From positions 248,001 through 312,000 of the forward strand of contig JACJXW010000004.1 in the NCBI GenBank assembly GCA_020636405.1: a stretch of DNA of 64,000 nucleotides, given 5' to 3'. Origin of the DNA: Lewinellaceae bacterium (GTDB taxonomy: Bacteria > Bacteroidota > Bacteroidia > Chitinophagales > Saprospiraceae). Both the position numbers and the translations under genes were made by a program. Below, piece by piece: positions 45,101 through 52,059 of the stretch (position 1 is the stretch's first letter; every line of letters begins with the position of its first letter). The notes beneath the pieces were generated by a model, which searched no databases, had not been told where the DNA came from, and saw nothing but the letters and a program-made list of their open reading frames with translations.

Positions 45101-45285
45101 TCTTCGATTTCTTCTGCGGAGAGCCCAAGTGCTTCGGTCTGGACTTCCACATAAACAGGTGAGAACTCGGGGAAAACCCCCAGTTGCATGTTACGTAATT
45201 GTGCAATGCCAAATACGATTAAGAGGGTTGCAATAGATACAACCACTAGCCGGGCTTTCATGCTCGACATAATTATCCCACGCAT
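42133..45285 (-). CDS. RND efflux permease (CusA/CzcA-like), first copy
   Basis: A 1050-residue RND transporter from the ATG at 45285 (MRGIIMSSMKARLVVVSI). An upstream in-frame TTG would add 12 residues that align with nothing in the sister pump. It has VFPEFSPVYVEVQT after TM1, two large periplasmic loops and twelve predicted helices, with VALGVIIDDAISTVENI in TM4 for proton coupling. It belongs to the same subgroup as the pump at 38424 and leads the run: pump, short adaptor lipoprotein, pump. No outer-membrane factor (TolC/CusC type) is encoded here. Paired permeases could form a hetero-assembly as in MdtBC, which is a guess from gene order. Confidence 0.9.
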   Translation of the reverse strand: MRGIIMSSMKARLVVVSIATLLIVFGIAQLRNMQLGVFPEFSPVYVEVQTEALGLSAEEIEEILTVALEQDLLNGVAYLDEIWSESLPGLSRVVCVFEPGTDPMIARQVVAERLTQAHALPNVSRPPVMLQPYSSTSRVMKVGLTPANQEMSLIDLSVLARWTIQPYLTGVEGVANVSIWGQRERQLQVQANPEILAEKGVALHDVIKTTGEALWVSPLTFLNSSTPGTGGFFDTPNQRLGIRHLLPISSAEDLAQVAVYGHDNMVLGDITTVVENHQPLIGDAFINGNPGLMLVIEKFPWASTVKVTEAVEDALEKLAPGLSGVTFDTEIYMPANFIEASFINLTMALGIGFALIIAMLFLFFYEWRAALISLISILVSMIAGAYVLYLQGTIFNMMVLAGLMVALGVIIDDAISTVENIRSRLQQAREKGSDKKTAGIILEAAREIRNPVFFGTMILVLAALPLFFFEGTAGAFLSPLAFSYILAMAASTLTALIVTPALSLMLYSHSGTGKRESSLLASLVNSFNSGAASFVNRPAMSYLTMAVIAVVGILALSMINLMPKVPIPQERDLLIQWNAPYGTSHPEMSRITQEAIGKLRTVPGVTNVAAHIGRAIMSDKAINVHSGEIWISMDDDVDYEKTLATLQEVIDGYPGMESDILTYREQVLNRNLSGTGGKHHAVRVYGENPDLLRQKAEEVQKALSEISGITDPQVDYPPMEPTIEIEVDLEKAKNYGIKPGDVRRAAATLLAGIQVGSLFEGQKVFEVVVWGVPEVRNSINSVRNLLVDTPNGSHVRIAEVADVREKSNPAVVRREKVSQYMDVNFNIPGGNINAVAGDIERSIAQVDYPLEYHAELIGDYTKIQQAKSQVLGIAIASLIGIILLLQAAFWSWRLALVVLPSLLFGLSGGMVVIWLTGGDLTMGALGGLIAAFGVATYHGVLLIKHFNRLDMDGDTFGPGLVLRGIQDRLPAMLMSTITIALAFLPFAFFGKSPGMEMLSPMSVVMLGGLVTSTIANLFVLPSLYLTFGKVPEETMEEEKSITDLDVVTTL

Positions 45286-46486
45286 AGTAACTAGGTTTAG
45301 TGAAGTGTATAACAATTCCACCCCTGGTTCTGTACAAAACAGGGCGATGGATGAAAATCAGCTTGTTCCAGGGCATACTAATCCCACCCCTCCTTCTGCT
45401 GCCGGAGGGCACATTGTTGCTGTTTTACATGGATAATTACATAGCAACTCCATCCTTTCCCGATGACGGGAAAGGGCCGTGAATTTTAATTCAGTTTAAT
45501 TGAGTGTATCAACGCCATCCCTTTCTTTCAAGGAAAGAAGGGCTTATTATTACTTAATTCTGGTGCCTGAAAGCCCGGCCTGTTGGACAGGATTTCGCCT
45601 CCGGGAATGATGCACAAAGGCTTTGTTACCTGGACGAAGATTCGGTTACTCCAATACATACTACTTCATGATGCGATGGTAATACGCACCACGTCCAGGT
45701 TCGGCCACATGCTATTTGTCCGGAAAACCAGGTTAATTATGGCTCCATTTCGCTGCAAGGCTTAGTACAAGCAACCCTCCTGATTGGCGGGGGGGTAAAG
45801 AGTTGCCGGGAGAAAGCCTGGGAATTTTAATGCAGAAAAATGAGCCCAGTGTTTCAACAGTGAAATCAACATCCTAATGGGGAACGGCTGTAATTTTCTG
45901 TTTATTGGGAATCAATGGATGTTGTTAGAATTAGATAAGAAATTCAGTAGCGGTAAAGAATGTCAGACAAGAAACAGAGTACGTCCAATAAAATTGAGTT
46001 CTTGTACAGGTTCGTTTTTCATAGGCTTTTGCGTTCGTTGTTTCGATTCAGTAGCACTATATTCTTTAAATGGCGGCTCCATTAGTATGGATATAAAGCC
46101 AAACAAAGAATTAAAAACTTTTAGACACTGTAATTTATTAAAAAAACAAAAAGTCAACAAATTAATTGTGTATTTTTTTTAATTTAAATTGAAATTATTA
46201 TTGAAAGTGTTGATATTTAATGGGTTATACTCTTTTTTAAGAATGTAATACTAATTTAAAATCAATAAAAAGATCATTATCAGAAGTAATACTATTGTAT
46301 AATGAAGTATGAAAAACACAACCCTGTTTTTCATTTTGCGCATCATTGATGCAGGCTTGCCAACCGGTAGAAAACCAGGCTCGGAAGGCTCCAAATTCCA
46401 GATGCTGTGAGGGATACAGTAGGCTTTCTCCCAATTTAATCCAAAATCTCCTTTTAACTTTCTACTGTTTAAAACCACCGGATACG
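45286..46486. other. 1.2-kb gap with degenerate hairpin repeats and an AT-rich part
   Basis: No convincing gene is seen; open frames here have no family features. The part 45300-45560 holds the hairpin repeats described separately. A related piece (GAATTTTAATGCAG and following) is at about 45824-45850. From about 46130 to 46300 the sequence becomes strongly AT-rich. The promoter of the lipoprotein gene at 46487 is probably near its right end, but no clear TAnnTTTG was found. Confidence 0.55.
45304..45543 (+). repeat. Four degenerate hairpin units of about 66 bp
   Basis: Units begin near 45305, 45373, 45439 and 45504 with a shared lead-in close to GTGTATNNCAAYNCCAYCC, each followed by a hairpin whose stem differs from unit to unit: CCCTG/CAGGG, CCCTCC/GGAGGG, CCTTTCCCG/CGGGAAAGG and CCCTTTCTTTC/GAAAGAAGGG (one bulge). 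Flanks such as GTTTAGTGAAGTGTAT and GTTTAATTGAGTGTAT also match. Confidence 0.6.
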
Positions 46487-47203
46487 ATGAGAAACAACAA
46501 ACAGGCCCTGGCGACGGCCCTATTGATCCTGGCTATTGGTTGTACGGGATGCGGCAGCTCCGGTAACCCCAATGCTCAGGGAGCTTCCTCCTGGCAGGAT
46601 GATTTCGGGCTGGATCAGCGCACCCTGGAGCCCACCGGCAGGAATCCCTTTTTCGTACTGGAACCGGGTTTTCAGCTGATATTGGAAAGCGCTACGGAAA
46701 AATTGTCCATAACGGCCCTGGATGAGACCCGGGAGGTAGACGGAGTTACCACCCGGGTAGTCGAGGAGCGGGAGTGGAAACACGGGGAACTGATCGAAGT
46801 ATCCAGGAATTTCTTTGCCATCGATCCACAAACTCAGGATGTGTTTTACTTCGGTGAAGAAGTAGATATGTATAAAGAAGGGAAGGTGGCCAGTCATGAA
46901 GGCGCCTGGCTGGCCGGTAAAAAGGGCGCCCGGGCGGGGCTCATCATGCCCGGTAAGCTCAAGGTGGGATTAAAGTATTACCAGGAAGTTGCGCCGGGGG
47001 AGGCCATGGACCGGGCCGAAGTGCTGAAGCTGGACGACCGGCTGGAAACCCCGGCGGGGATTTTCTCCAATTGCCTGCTGACAAAAGAAGGCTCGGCGCT
47101 CAATCCCTTTGAGGTAGAATTTAAAACGTATGCCCCGGGAATTGGCCTTTTACAGGACGAGAAATTACTGCTGTCGCAATACGGGTTTATAAACAAGAGG
47201 TGA
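46487..47203 (+). CDS. Conserved hypothetical lipoprotein
   Basis: A 238-residue protein from the ATG at 46487. The open frame extends upstream but without a sensible start. It is a lipoprotein: hydrophobic core LATALLILAIGCTGC with Cys near residue 18-21. The mature part contains TRVVEEREWKHGELIEVSRN, FAIDPQTQDVFYFGEEVDMY and GAWLAGKKGARAGLIMPGKL, a pattern I recall from conserved hypothetical proteins of several phyla with no known function, and ends in a FEVEFKTYAPGIGLLQDEKL strand. The location is probably the inner or outer membrane facing the periplasm. It stands alone after the 1.2-kb gap. Confidence 0.65.
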   Translation: MRNNKQALATALLILAIGCTGCGSSGNPNAQGASSWQDDFGLDQRTLEPTGRNPFFVLEPGFQLILESATEKLSITALDETREVDGVTTRVVEEREWKHGELIEVSRNFFAIDPQTQDVFYFGEEVDMYKEGKVASHEGAWLAGKKGARAGLIMPGKLKVGLKYYQEVAPGEAMDRAEVLKLDDRLETPAGIFSNCLLTKEGSALNPFEVEFKTYAPGIGLLQDEKLLLSQYGFINKR

Positions 47204-47446
47204 AGTTTTTATACGCTGGACGCAGCTTTTCTCGGGTTTTCCTTCGTACAAAGAAGAAACAAAAGTGCTTCTATAGGAAGCAACATACTACTAACATCAG
47301 GATCCCCTCAGCGGAACTGTTGAACAACCTCCTCTCACAATCTTCTTCTTTTCCTGTTTCAGCAGTCCGTCGTTCTGGCCTTGCTTAAGCTAAGCTTCGG
47401 TATTGATTGACGACCGGCAGGTTGTCCTCGTTTTCAATTGAAGAAA

Positions 47447-47881
47447 ATGAAAAAAGAGCATGTCCAGTTGACTGATGAAGATAAAGCAACGTTGAGGCGC
47501 CTGGTTTCGCAGGGAGCTTTAAAACGCCGTGGATTAAAACGGGCGATCGCTCTTTTTTTGCTCAATAATGGGGACACTTTTAAGGAGGTATCCCTGGAGT
47601 TGGGGGTATCGAGTGCAACGGTTTCGGCCTGGTCTGAAAAGTATAAAAAGGAAGGGCTGTCCTTCCTGAGAGATAAACCCCGGCCGGGGCGCCCGCAGAA
47701 TATCACCCGCAAGCAGCGCGCCAAGATCGTAGCCCTGGCGAAAAGTACTCCTCCGGAAGGGCATGAGCGGTGGAGCCTGCGGTTACTGGCAGAAAAAGCG
47801 ATTGCCCTGGGGTATGTAGACAGTATTTCACACCAGTATATCAATCAGATCCTGAAGGAAAGTGAGTTGCGGATATTTTAA
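47447..47881 (+). CDS. Solitary IS630-type helix-turn-helix protein
   Basis: A 144-residue protein from the ATG at 47447. It matches the N-terminal DNA-binding part of IS630/Tc1-mariner transposases: a first HTH (KRAIALFLLNNGDTFKEVSLELGVSSATVSAWSEKY in two parts, about residues 30-65), the linker LRDKPRPGRPQNIT, and a second winged helix (RWSLRLLAEKAIALGYVDSISHQYINQIL) ending at ELRIF. The DDE catalytic half, usually about 190 more residues, is missing. The stop lies 11 bp before the TonB receptor gene. It may be a truncated transposon or a co-opted repressor of the receptor operon. No terminal inverted repeats or target duplication were found. Confidence 0.75.
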   Translation: MKKEHVQLTDEDKATLRRLVSQGALKRRGLKRAIALFLLNNGDTFKEVSLELGVSSATVSAWSEKYKKEGLSFLRDKPRPGRPQNITRKQRAKIVALAKSTPPEGHERWSLRLLAEKAIALGYVDSISHQYINQILKESELRIF

Positions 47882-47892
47882 ATACAGTCACC

Positions 47893-50175
47893 ATGCGGAT
47901 TTCTCTTTTGCTGCTTATCTTGCTTCCATGGGCAGCGCTCTCCCAGAGTTATACCATAAGCGGCACGCTTACCGACGCCGCCACGGGTGAAGCGCTCATT
48001 GGAGCCAACGTTTACGTCACCTCGCTGCAGAAGGGGGTTACGACGAACAATTACGGGTTCTATTCTCTGACCCTGCCCCGGATGGATAGCCTGGGCATTG
48101 CCTTTTCCTATGTCGGTTATACACCCCAGTTCAAGAAAGTCTATCTCCAGCAGAATTTTGAACTGAACGTGGAGCTCCTGCCCGGAGTGGGTGTGCTGGA
48201 TGAGGTAGTGGTCTCCGGAGCGCGTACCAACGAGAATGTGGCCCGCCCTCAAATGGGGGTAGTGGACATTCCCACCACCAAGATCCGGGAATTGCCGGCC
48301 ATCCTGGGGGAAGTGGATGTGCTGAAGGTCGTGCAACTGCTGCCGGGCGTACAGTCCGGCAATGAAGGCACGACAGGCTTCTTCGTCCGCGGAGGCAATG
48401 CCGACCAGAACCTGGTGCAACTGGACGAGGCCATCGTGTATAACCCTAACCACCTTTTTGGGTTGTTCAGTACCTTCAATACCCGGGCGATCAATAATGT
48501 CACGTTGATCAAGGGCGGGTTCCCCGCCCAGTACGGCGGGCGTTTGTCTTCTATTCTGGACATCAGCATGAAGGAAGGCAACAACAAGAGGGTAGGCGTA
48601 GAGGGAGGCATCGGGCTGGTCACTTCCCAACTGACCGTCGAGGGGCCCCTCAAAAAAGAGCAGGCCTCCTTCATCCTGTCTGCCCGGAGGACTTATTTCG
48701 ACTGGATGATAAAGCCCTTTTTATCCAGCCGCATCCGAACGAATTATTCTTTTTATGACCTCAACGCGAAGGTGAACTGGCAGCTGGGGCCCAAAGACCG
48801 GCTTTTCCTGAGTGGTTTCACCGGTAAGGACGACGCTACCTACATCGAAGACGGCATTGAATACAATGTTCTGTTCGGTAACTCTACGGGCACTTTGCGC
48901 TGGAACCATATCTTCGGGCAGAAGCTCTTCCTGAATACTTCTCTTATTGTCAATGAATACGACCAGAATATCGCGGCATTACAGGATAATGCCTTCTCGG
49001 AGGTCGTCTCCGGAATAAAGGATGTGAATGGAAAGCTGGAATTCCAATATTATCCCAACCCTGATCACGTCATTCTGTTTGGAGCCCATTATCTGGACCA
49101 CACCTTCCGGTCTACCGGAAGGACGGAGGCCCAGTCCGGTACCGACCCTTCCCCTGGTATCGACAAGGACGCCATCCCTGTTAAGTATTTTGACGAGTTC
49201 GCCCTATACATCAATGATGAGGTCCGGCTGGGAGAACGCTTTTCAGCCAACCTGGGGCTCCGCGCCCCAGGTTTTTTCTCCGATGAGGCCAGCTATTACA
49301 AGATCGAGCCCCGGGCATCGGTGAAAATGGCGCTGGACAACAATTCCTCGGTCAAGGCAGCCTACACGGTGATGAACCAATTCCTGCACCTGGTGCCTAG
49401 TTCTACCGCTTCGGTGCCCACCGAGATCTGGATCCCTTCCACCGCATTGACGAAACCCCAGCTCTCCACCCAGTACTCGCTGGGGTATTTCCGGAACTTC
49501 CGGGACAACGAGTTGGAGTCCAGCCTGGAAGTGTATTACAAGGATATGAAAAACCAGGTGTTATTCAAGGAGGGCAACCAACTGATCGAGACCCTGGACG
49601 TCGACCCCCTGCTCACCTACGGCAAAGGGTGGAGCTACGGGGCGGAGCTTTTTCTCCGCAAGAACCGGGGAAAGCTGACCGGCTGGCTGTCCTACACCCT
49701 GTCCTGGACCAACCAAAAGTTCGACGAACTGAATTTCGGCAGGACATTCCCCTTCCGGTACGACCGCCGCCACAACCTGGCCCTGGTGGGTACCTATCAA
49801 CTCAGTAAGCGATGGTCGCTATCGGGCACTTTTGTCTTTTCCTCCGGCAACGTCTATACCGTTCCGGTGGGCCGCATCGGGGTGTTCCATGGCGGTTCTC
49901 TCTTTGAAGGCAACTACTTCGTCTACGAAGAGCGGAACAACGTGCGGATGAACCCTTACCACCGGCTCGACCTGTCGGCCTCCCACAAACGGGAATGGGC
50001 CCTTTTGGGGAAAAAGCTTGTTTCCGAATGGGTATTCAGCGTTTACAATTCTTACAGCCGGCTTAACCCCTATTTTGTTTATTTCGAGGTAGAGCCCCGA
50101 ACCGGGCAGCCCAAGGCCAAGCAGGTATCCTTGCTGCCGATCATTCCCAGTATCACCTATAATTTCAAATTCTGA
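47893..50175 (+). CDS. TonB-dependent receptor with carboxypeptidase-like regulatory domain
   Basis: A 760-residue outer-membrane receptor. Signal peptide MRISLLLLILLPWAALSQ, then a CarboxypepD_reg-like domain (SGTLTDAATGEALIGANVYV to FSYVGY, about residues 22-80), a plug domain (ILGEVDVLKVVQLLPGVQ, FFVRGGNADQNLVQLDEA, INNVTLIKGGFPAQYGGRLSS; about 110-225) and a 22-strand barrel ending in PSITYNFKF with the terminal Phe. It takes up a ligand with TonB energy, but the ligand is unknown. It is followed 69 bp later by a DUF4249 lipoprotein, a standing partnership in Bacteroidota, and preceded 11 bp earlier by an IS630-like HTH gene. Confidence 0.93.
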   Translation: MRISLLLLILLPWAALSQSYTISGTLTDAATGEALIGANVYVTSLQKGVTTNNYGFYSLTLPRMDSLGIAFSYVGYTPQFKKVYLQQNFELNVELLPGVGVLDEVVVSGARTNENVARPQMGVVDIPTTKIRELPAILGEVDVLKVVQLLPGVQSGNEGTTGFFVRGGNADQNLVQLDEAIVYNPNHLFGLFSTFNTRAINNVTLIKGGFPAQYGGRLSSILDISMKEGNNKRVGVEGGIGLVTSQLTVEGPLKKEQASFILSARRTYFDWMIKPFLSSRIRTNYSFYDLNAKVNWQLGPKDRLFLSGFTGKDDATYIEDGIEYNVLFGNSTGTLRWNHIFGQKLFLNTSLIVNEYDQNIAALQDNAFSEVVSGIKDVNGKLEFQYYPNPDHVILFGAHYLDHTFRSTGRTEAQSGTDPSPGIDKDAIPVKYFDEFALYINDEVRLGERFSANLGLRAPGFFSDEASYYKIEPRASVKMALDNNSSVKAAYTVMNQFLHLVPSSTASVPTEIWIPSTALTKPQLSTQYSLGYFRNFRDNELESSLEVYYKDMKNQVLFKEGNQLIETLDVDPLLTYGKGWSYGAELFLRKNRGKLTGWLSYTLSWTNQKFDELNFGRTFPFRYDRRHNLALVGTYQLSKRWSLSGTFVFSSGNVYTVPVGRIGVFHGGSLFEGNYFVYEERNNVRMNPYHRLDLSASHKREWALLGKKLVSEWVFSVYNSYSRLNPYFVYFEVEPRTGQPKAKQVSLLPIIPSITYNFKF

Positions 50176-50244
50176 GTGAGATCAGAAGGCTTTACAAGTT
50201 GACGGAAGAACTTGTTAAGCCCGGCCTGAGAAAAAGAAAATGAC

Positions 50245-51153
50245 ATGAAAACGATACCTTATATACCCCTGGCCCTCCTCCTCTTTGCCCTGCTCTCCTG
50301 CCGGAAGGAGGTCAACATCAAGCCCGACGCTTCCTACGAGAGCCAGTTGTTCATCGAGAGCATTTTGTTTCCCGGAGAAGAGCCCAGAGTTTACCTGAGC
50401 CTGAGCCAGCCTTTCTTCAACGCGGAGGTCACGCCCCAGGAAATGTTTGCCAGGGGGGCGGACGTGCGCCTGTCTGATGGGACGCAGTCCGAACAACTGC
50501 GCCCGGATTCCACTTTTGACAAGTTCAGGTGTCGTTGGGTGCCCTACTATAAGGGCACGGCTCCAGCCGAGTACGGGAAAACCTACGAATTATCGGTTAC
50601 TTTCCAGGGCAAAACCTATACGGCGGCGACCACCATCGATCAGGCCAAGGTCGACCTGGACGAGGTGGAATACACGGCGGAGTTCTTCGACGTATACGGC
50701 GGCCACGACGGAGTGATCCTCCGGTTCAGGGACGCACCCGGCGAGAACAATTTCTACCGCTTCCAGATGGACCGTTTCCTCGATACCTCCAGGCACCATG
50801 CTCACATTCTGGAGGTGATCGTCAATGACTGTACCAACGGCGAAAAATTCTGGATCACCGACCTGGGGCGCACCATTTTCCGGGATGAGAACAACGACGG
50901 GCAACCGATGGAACTCTACGCTGAGGTATCTTTTGAATACCGGCAAGGCGATACCGCCTACATCTATCTGCAGTCGCTGGATGAAAGGTCGGCGGCTTTT
51001 TACGAGGACATCGACAACCAACTGCAGTCCATTCTAAACCCTTTTGTGGAGCCGGTATTTCTGAAATCGACGATCGAGGGTACCCTGGGGGTATTCGGCT
51101 CTGCGGTCCGTTCGGATACGGTGCTGTTCATCTATCCTCAGGCCAATCCCTGA
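50245..51153 (+). CDS. DUF4249 lipoprotein
   Basis: A 302-residue lipoprotein (LLLFALLSC lipobox, Cys19). It carries the DUF4249 features: an early VNIKPDASYESQLFIESILFPGE region, the YGKTYELSVTFQGKTYTAATTI beta segment (about residues 110-131), then DGVILRFRDAPGENNFYRFQM, and a C-terminal part with FYEDIDNQLQSILNPF and PVFLKSTIEGTLGVFGS. The family nearly always lies next to a TonB-dependent receptor, as here, and is thought to help bind or process the receptor's ligand at the cell surface. It is cotranscribed with the receptor (gap 69 bp). Confidence 0.88.
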   Translation: MKTIPYIPLALLLFALLSCRKEVNIKPDASYESQLFIESILFPGEEPRVYLSLSQPFFNAEVTPQEMFARGADVRLSDGTQSEQLRPDSTFDKFRCRWVPYYKGTAPAEYGKTYELSVTFQGKTYTAATTIDQAKVDLDEVEYTAEFFDVYGGHDGVILRFRDAPGENNFYRFQMDRFLDTSRHHAHILEVIVNDCTNGEKFWITDLGRTIFRDENNDGQPMELYAEVSFEYRQGDTAYIYLQSLDERSAAFYEDIDNQLQSILNPFVEPVFLKSTIEGTLGVFGSAVRSDTVLFIYPQANP

Positions 51154-51577
51154 TGAGGCTATCAACAAAGTCGGAAGTCGGAACGCGGACACGAGCGAAG
51201 CGGCTGACGGAGTAAGTCGGAATGGACGAACGCTAGCAGGGACCGCCCAAATTTTTTGGCGTCGAAGACGAAAAGCCAACGCTAGCAGGGATCGCCCATG
51301 TAATAATCAGAATTCTACAGGGCGGGCCCTATGGAATAATCGGAATTTTCCACAGGGCGGGCCAAAATTTTTTGGCGTCCAAGACGATAAACTCGCGTCC
51401 CCTCAAGTTGACTGGTGTAACGTCTCCGGCCCAAATACACTGACGCATAACTGGTCAGCCTATTTGGGGGTCCGGGTTCACGTCTTCAGGGCAGCTACGC
51501 CCTCTCCCAAAAATATCCAGAATCTTACCTTAGCTTGCCTCCGAACCTTTGATAAACAAATTTAAAATTAAAGGACT
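51154..51577. repeat. Intergenic region built from shuffled repeat modules
   Basis: No gene is seen. Three short modules each occur twice: AACGCTAGCAGGGAYCGCCC (51229 and 51278), AATTTTTTGGCGTC with a GAAGACG/CAAGACG tail (about 51250 and 51366), and AATAATCRGAATT with a downstream ACAGGGCGGGCC (51302 and 51336). A near -7 match AACCTTTG lies about 30 nt before the next gene. Confidence 0.7.
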
Positions 51578-52015
51578 ATGAGGCTTTTGTTGTCAGTTGT
51601 TGTCCTGGTTTTGCTTTCCGGTACGGCCTTTGGCCAATTCAAAGTACCGGAAGCCTCGAAGGAAGGTTTTGCCAAGAAGTATCCGAAGGCGGAATCGGTG
51701 AAGTGGAAAAGTGCCAGGGATGGCATCTATACGGTAGATTTTTCGAGCGACGGCCAGAAAACGACGGCCAGTTTCGACTCCAATGGCAAATGGGTGCTAT
51801 CAGAAGTGAAGATCGACGAAAGTGGCCTGCCGGCGGCGGTGAAACAGGCCATTGCCAAAGATTACGGCGACTTCGAGCTCGACTGGGCCAAGCAATTGTC
51901 GTCGCCGGAATGGCCGGTGGCTTACCGGGTAGCATTGGATCAGGAAGGCTATACGGTGCGGGTCAATTTCAGCCCGGACGGCAAAGCGCTGGAAAAGGAA
52001 GAGGAACGGGATTGA
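51578..52015 (+). CDS. PepSY-like (DUF2874) periplasmic protein
   Basis: A 145-residue exported protein with a signal peptide (MRLLLSVVVLVLLSGTAFGQ). The mature part has the PepSY-like/BLIP-fold pattern found in Bacteroidota: VPEASKEGFAKKYPKAESVKWK, YTVDFSSDGQKTTASFDSNGKW, then AVKQAIAKDYGDFELDWAK and YTVRVNFSPDGKALEKEEE. Two copies of the short alpha-beta unit are visible. These proteins may bind or inhibit peptidases or sense envelope ligands, but the role is not known. It lies between the receptor operon and a convergent gene 44 bp away. Confidence 0.82.
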   Translation: MRLLLSVVVLVLLSGTAFGQFKVPEASKEGFAKKYPKAESVKWKSARDGIYTVDFSSDGQKTTASFDSNGKWVLSEVKIDESGLPAAVKQAIAKDYGDFELDWAKQLSSPEWPVAYRVALDQEGYTVRVNFSPDGKALEKEEERD

Positions 52016-52059
52016 GGCGTCAAGCGTTTTGAATATTCATTCTCCTAACGGCCTCCCGC

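Noticed and set aside
38424..45285. Integrated mobile metal-resistance island
   Set aside because: No integrase, transposase or direct-repeat boundary surrounds the pump genes and codon use looks like the neighbours.
45583..45765. A 60-codon open frame in the long gap
   Set aside because: No recognisable features. It overlaps the hairpin-rich stretch and has no promoter.
45877..46182. A 101-codon open frame in the long gap
   Set aside because: No family features, a composition unlike the neighbours, and it crosses into the AT-rich part. It is probably chance.
47200..47388. A 62-codon open frame after the lipoprotein gene
   Set aside because: It overlaps the lipoprotein stop, is rich in Lys and Ser without any pattern, and has no start-site support.
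47447..47892. Complete insertion sequence
   Set aside because: Only the DNA-binding half of an IS630 transposase is present, with no catalytic part, no terminal inverted repeats and no target duplication.
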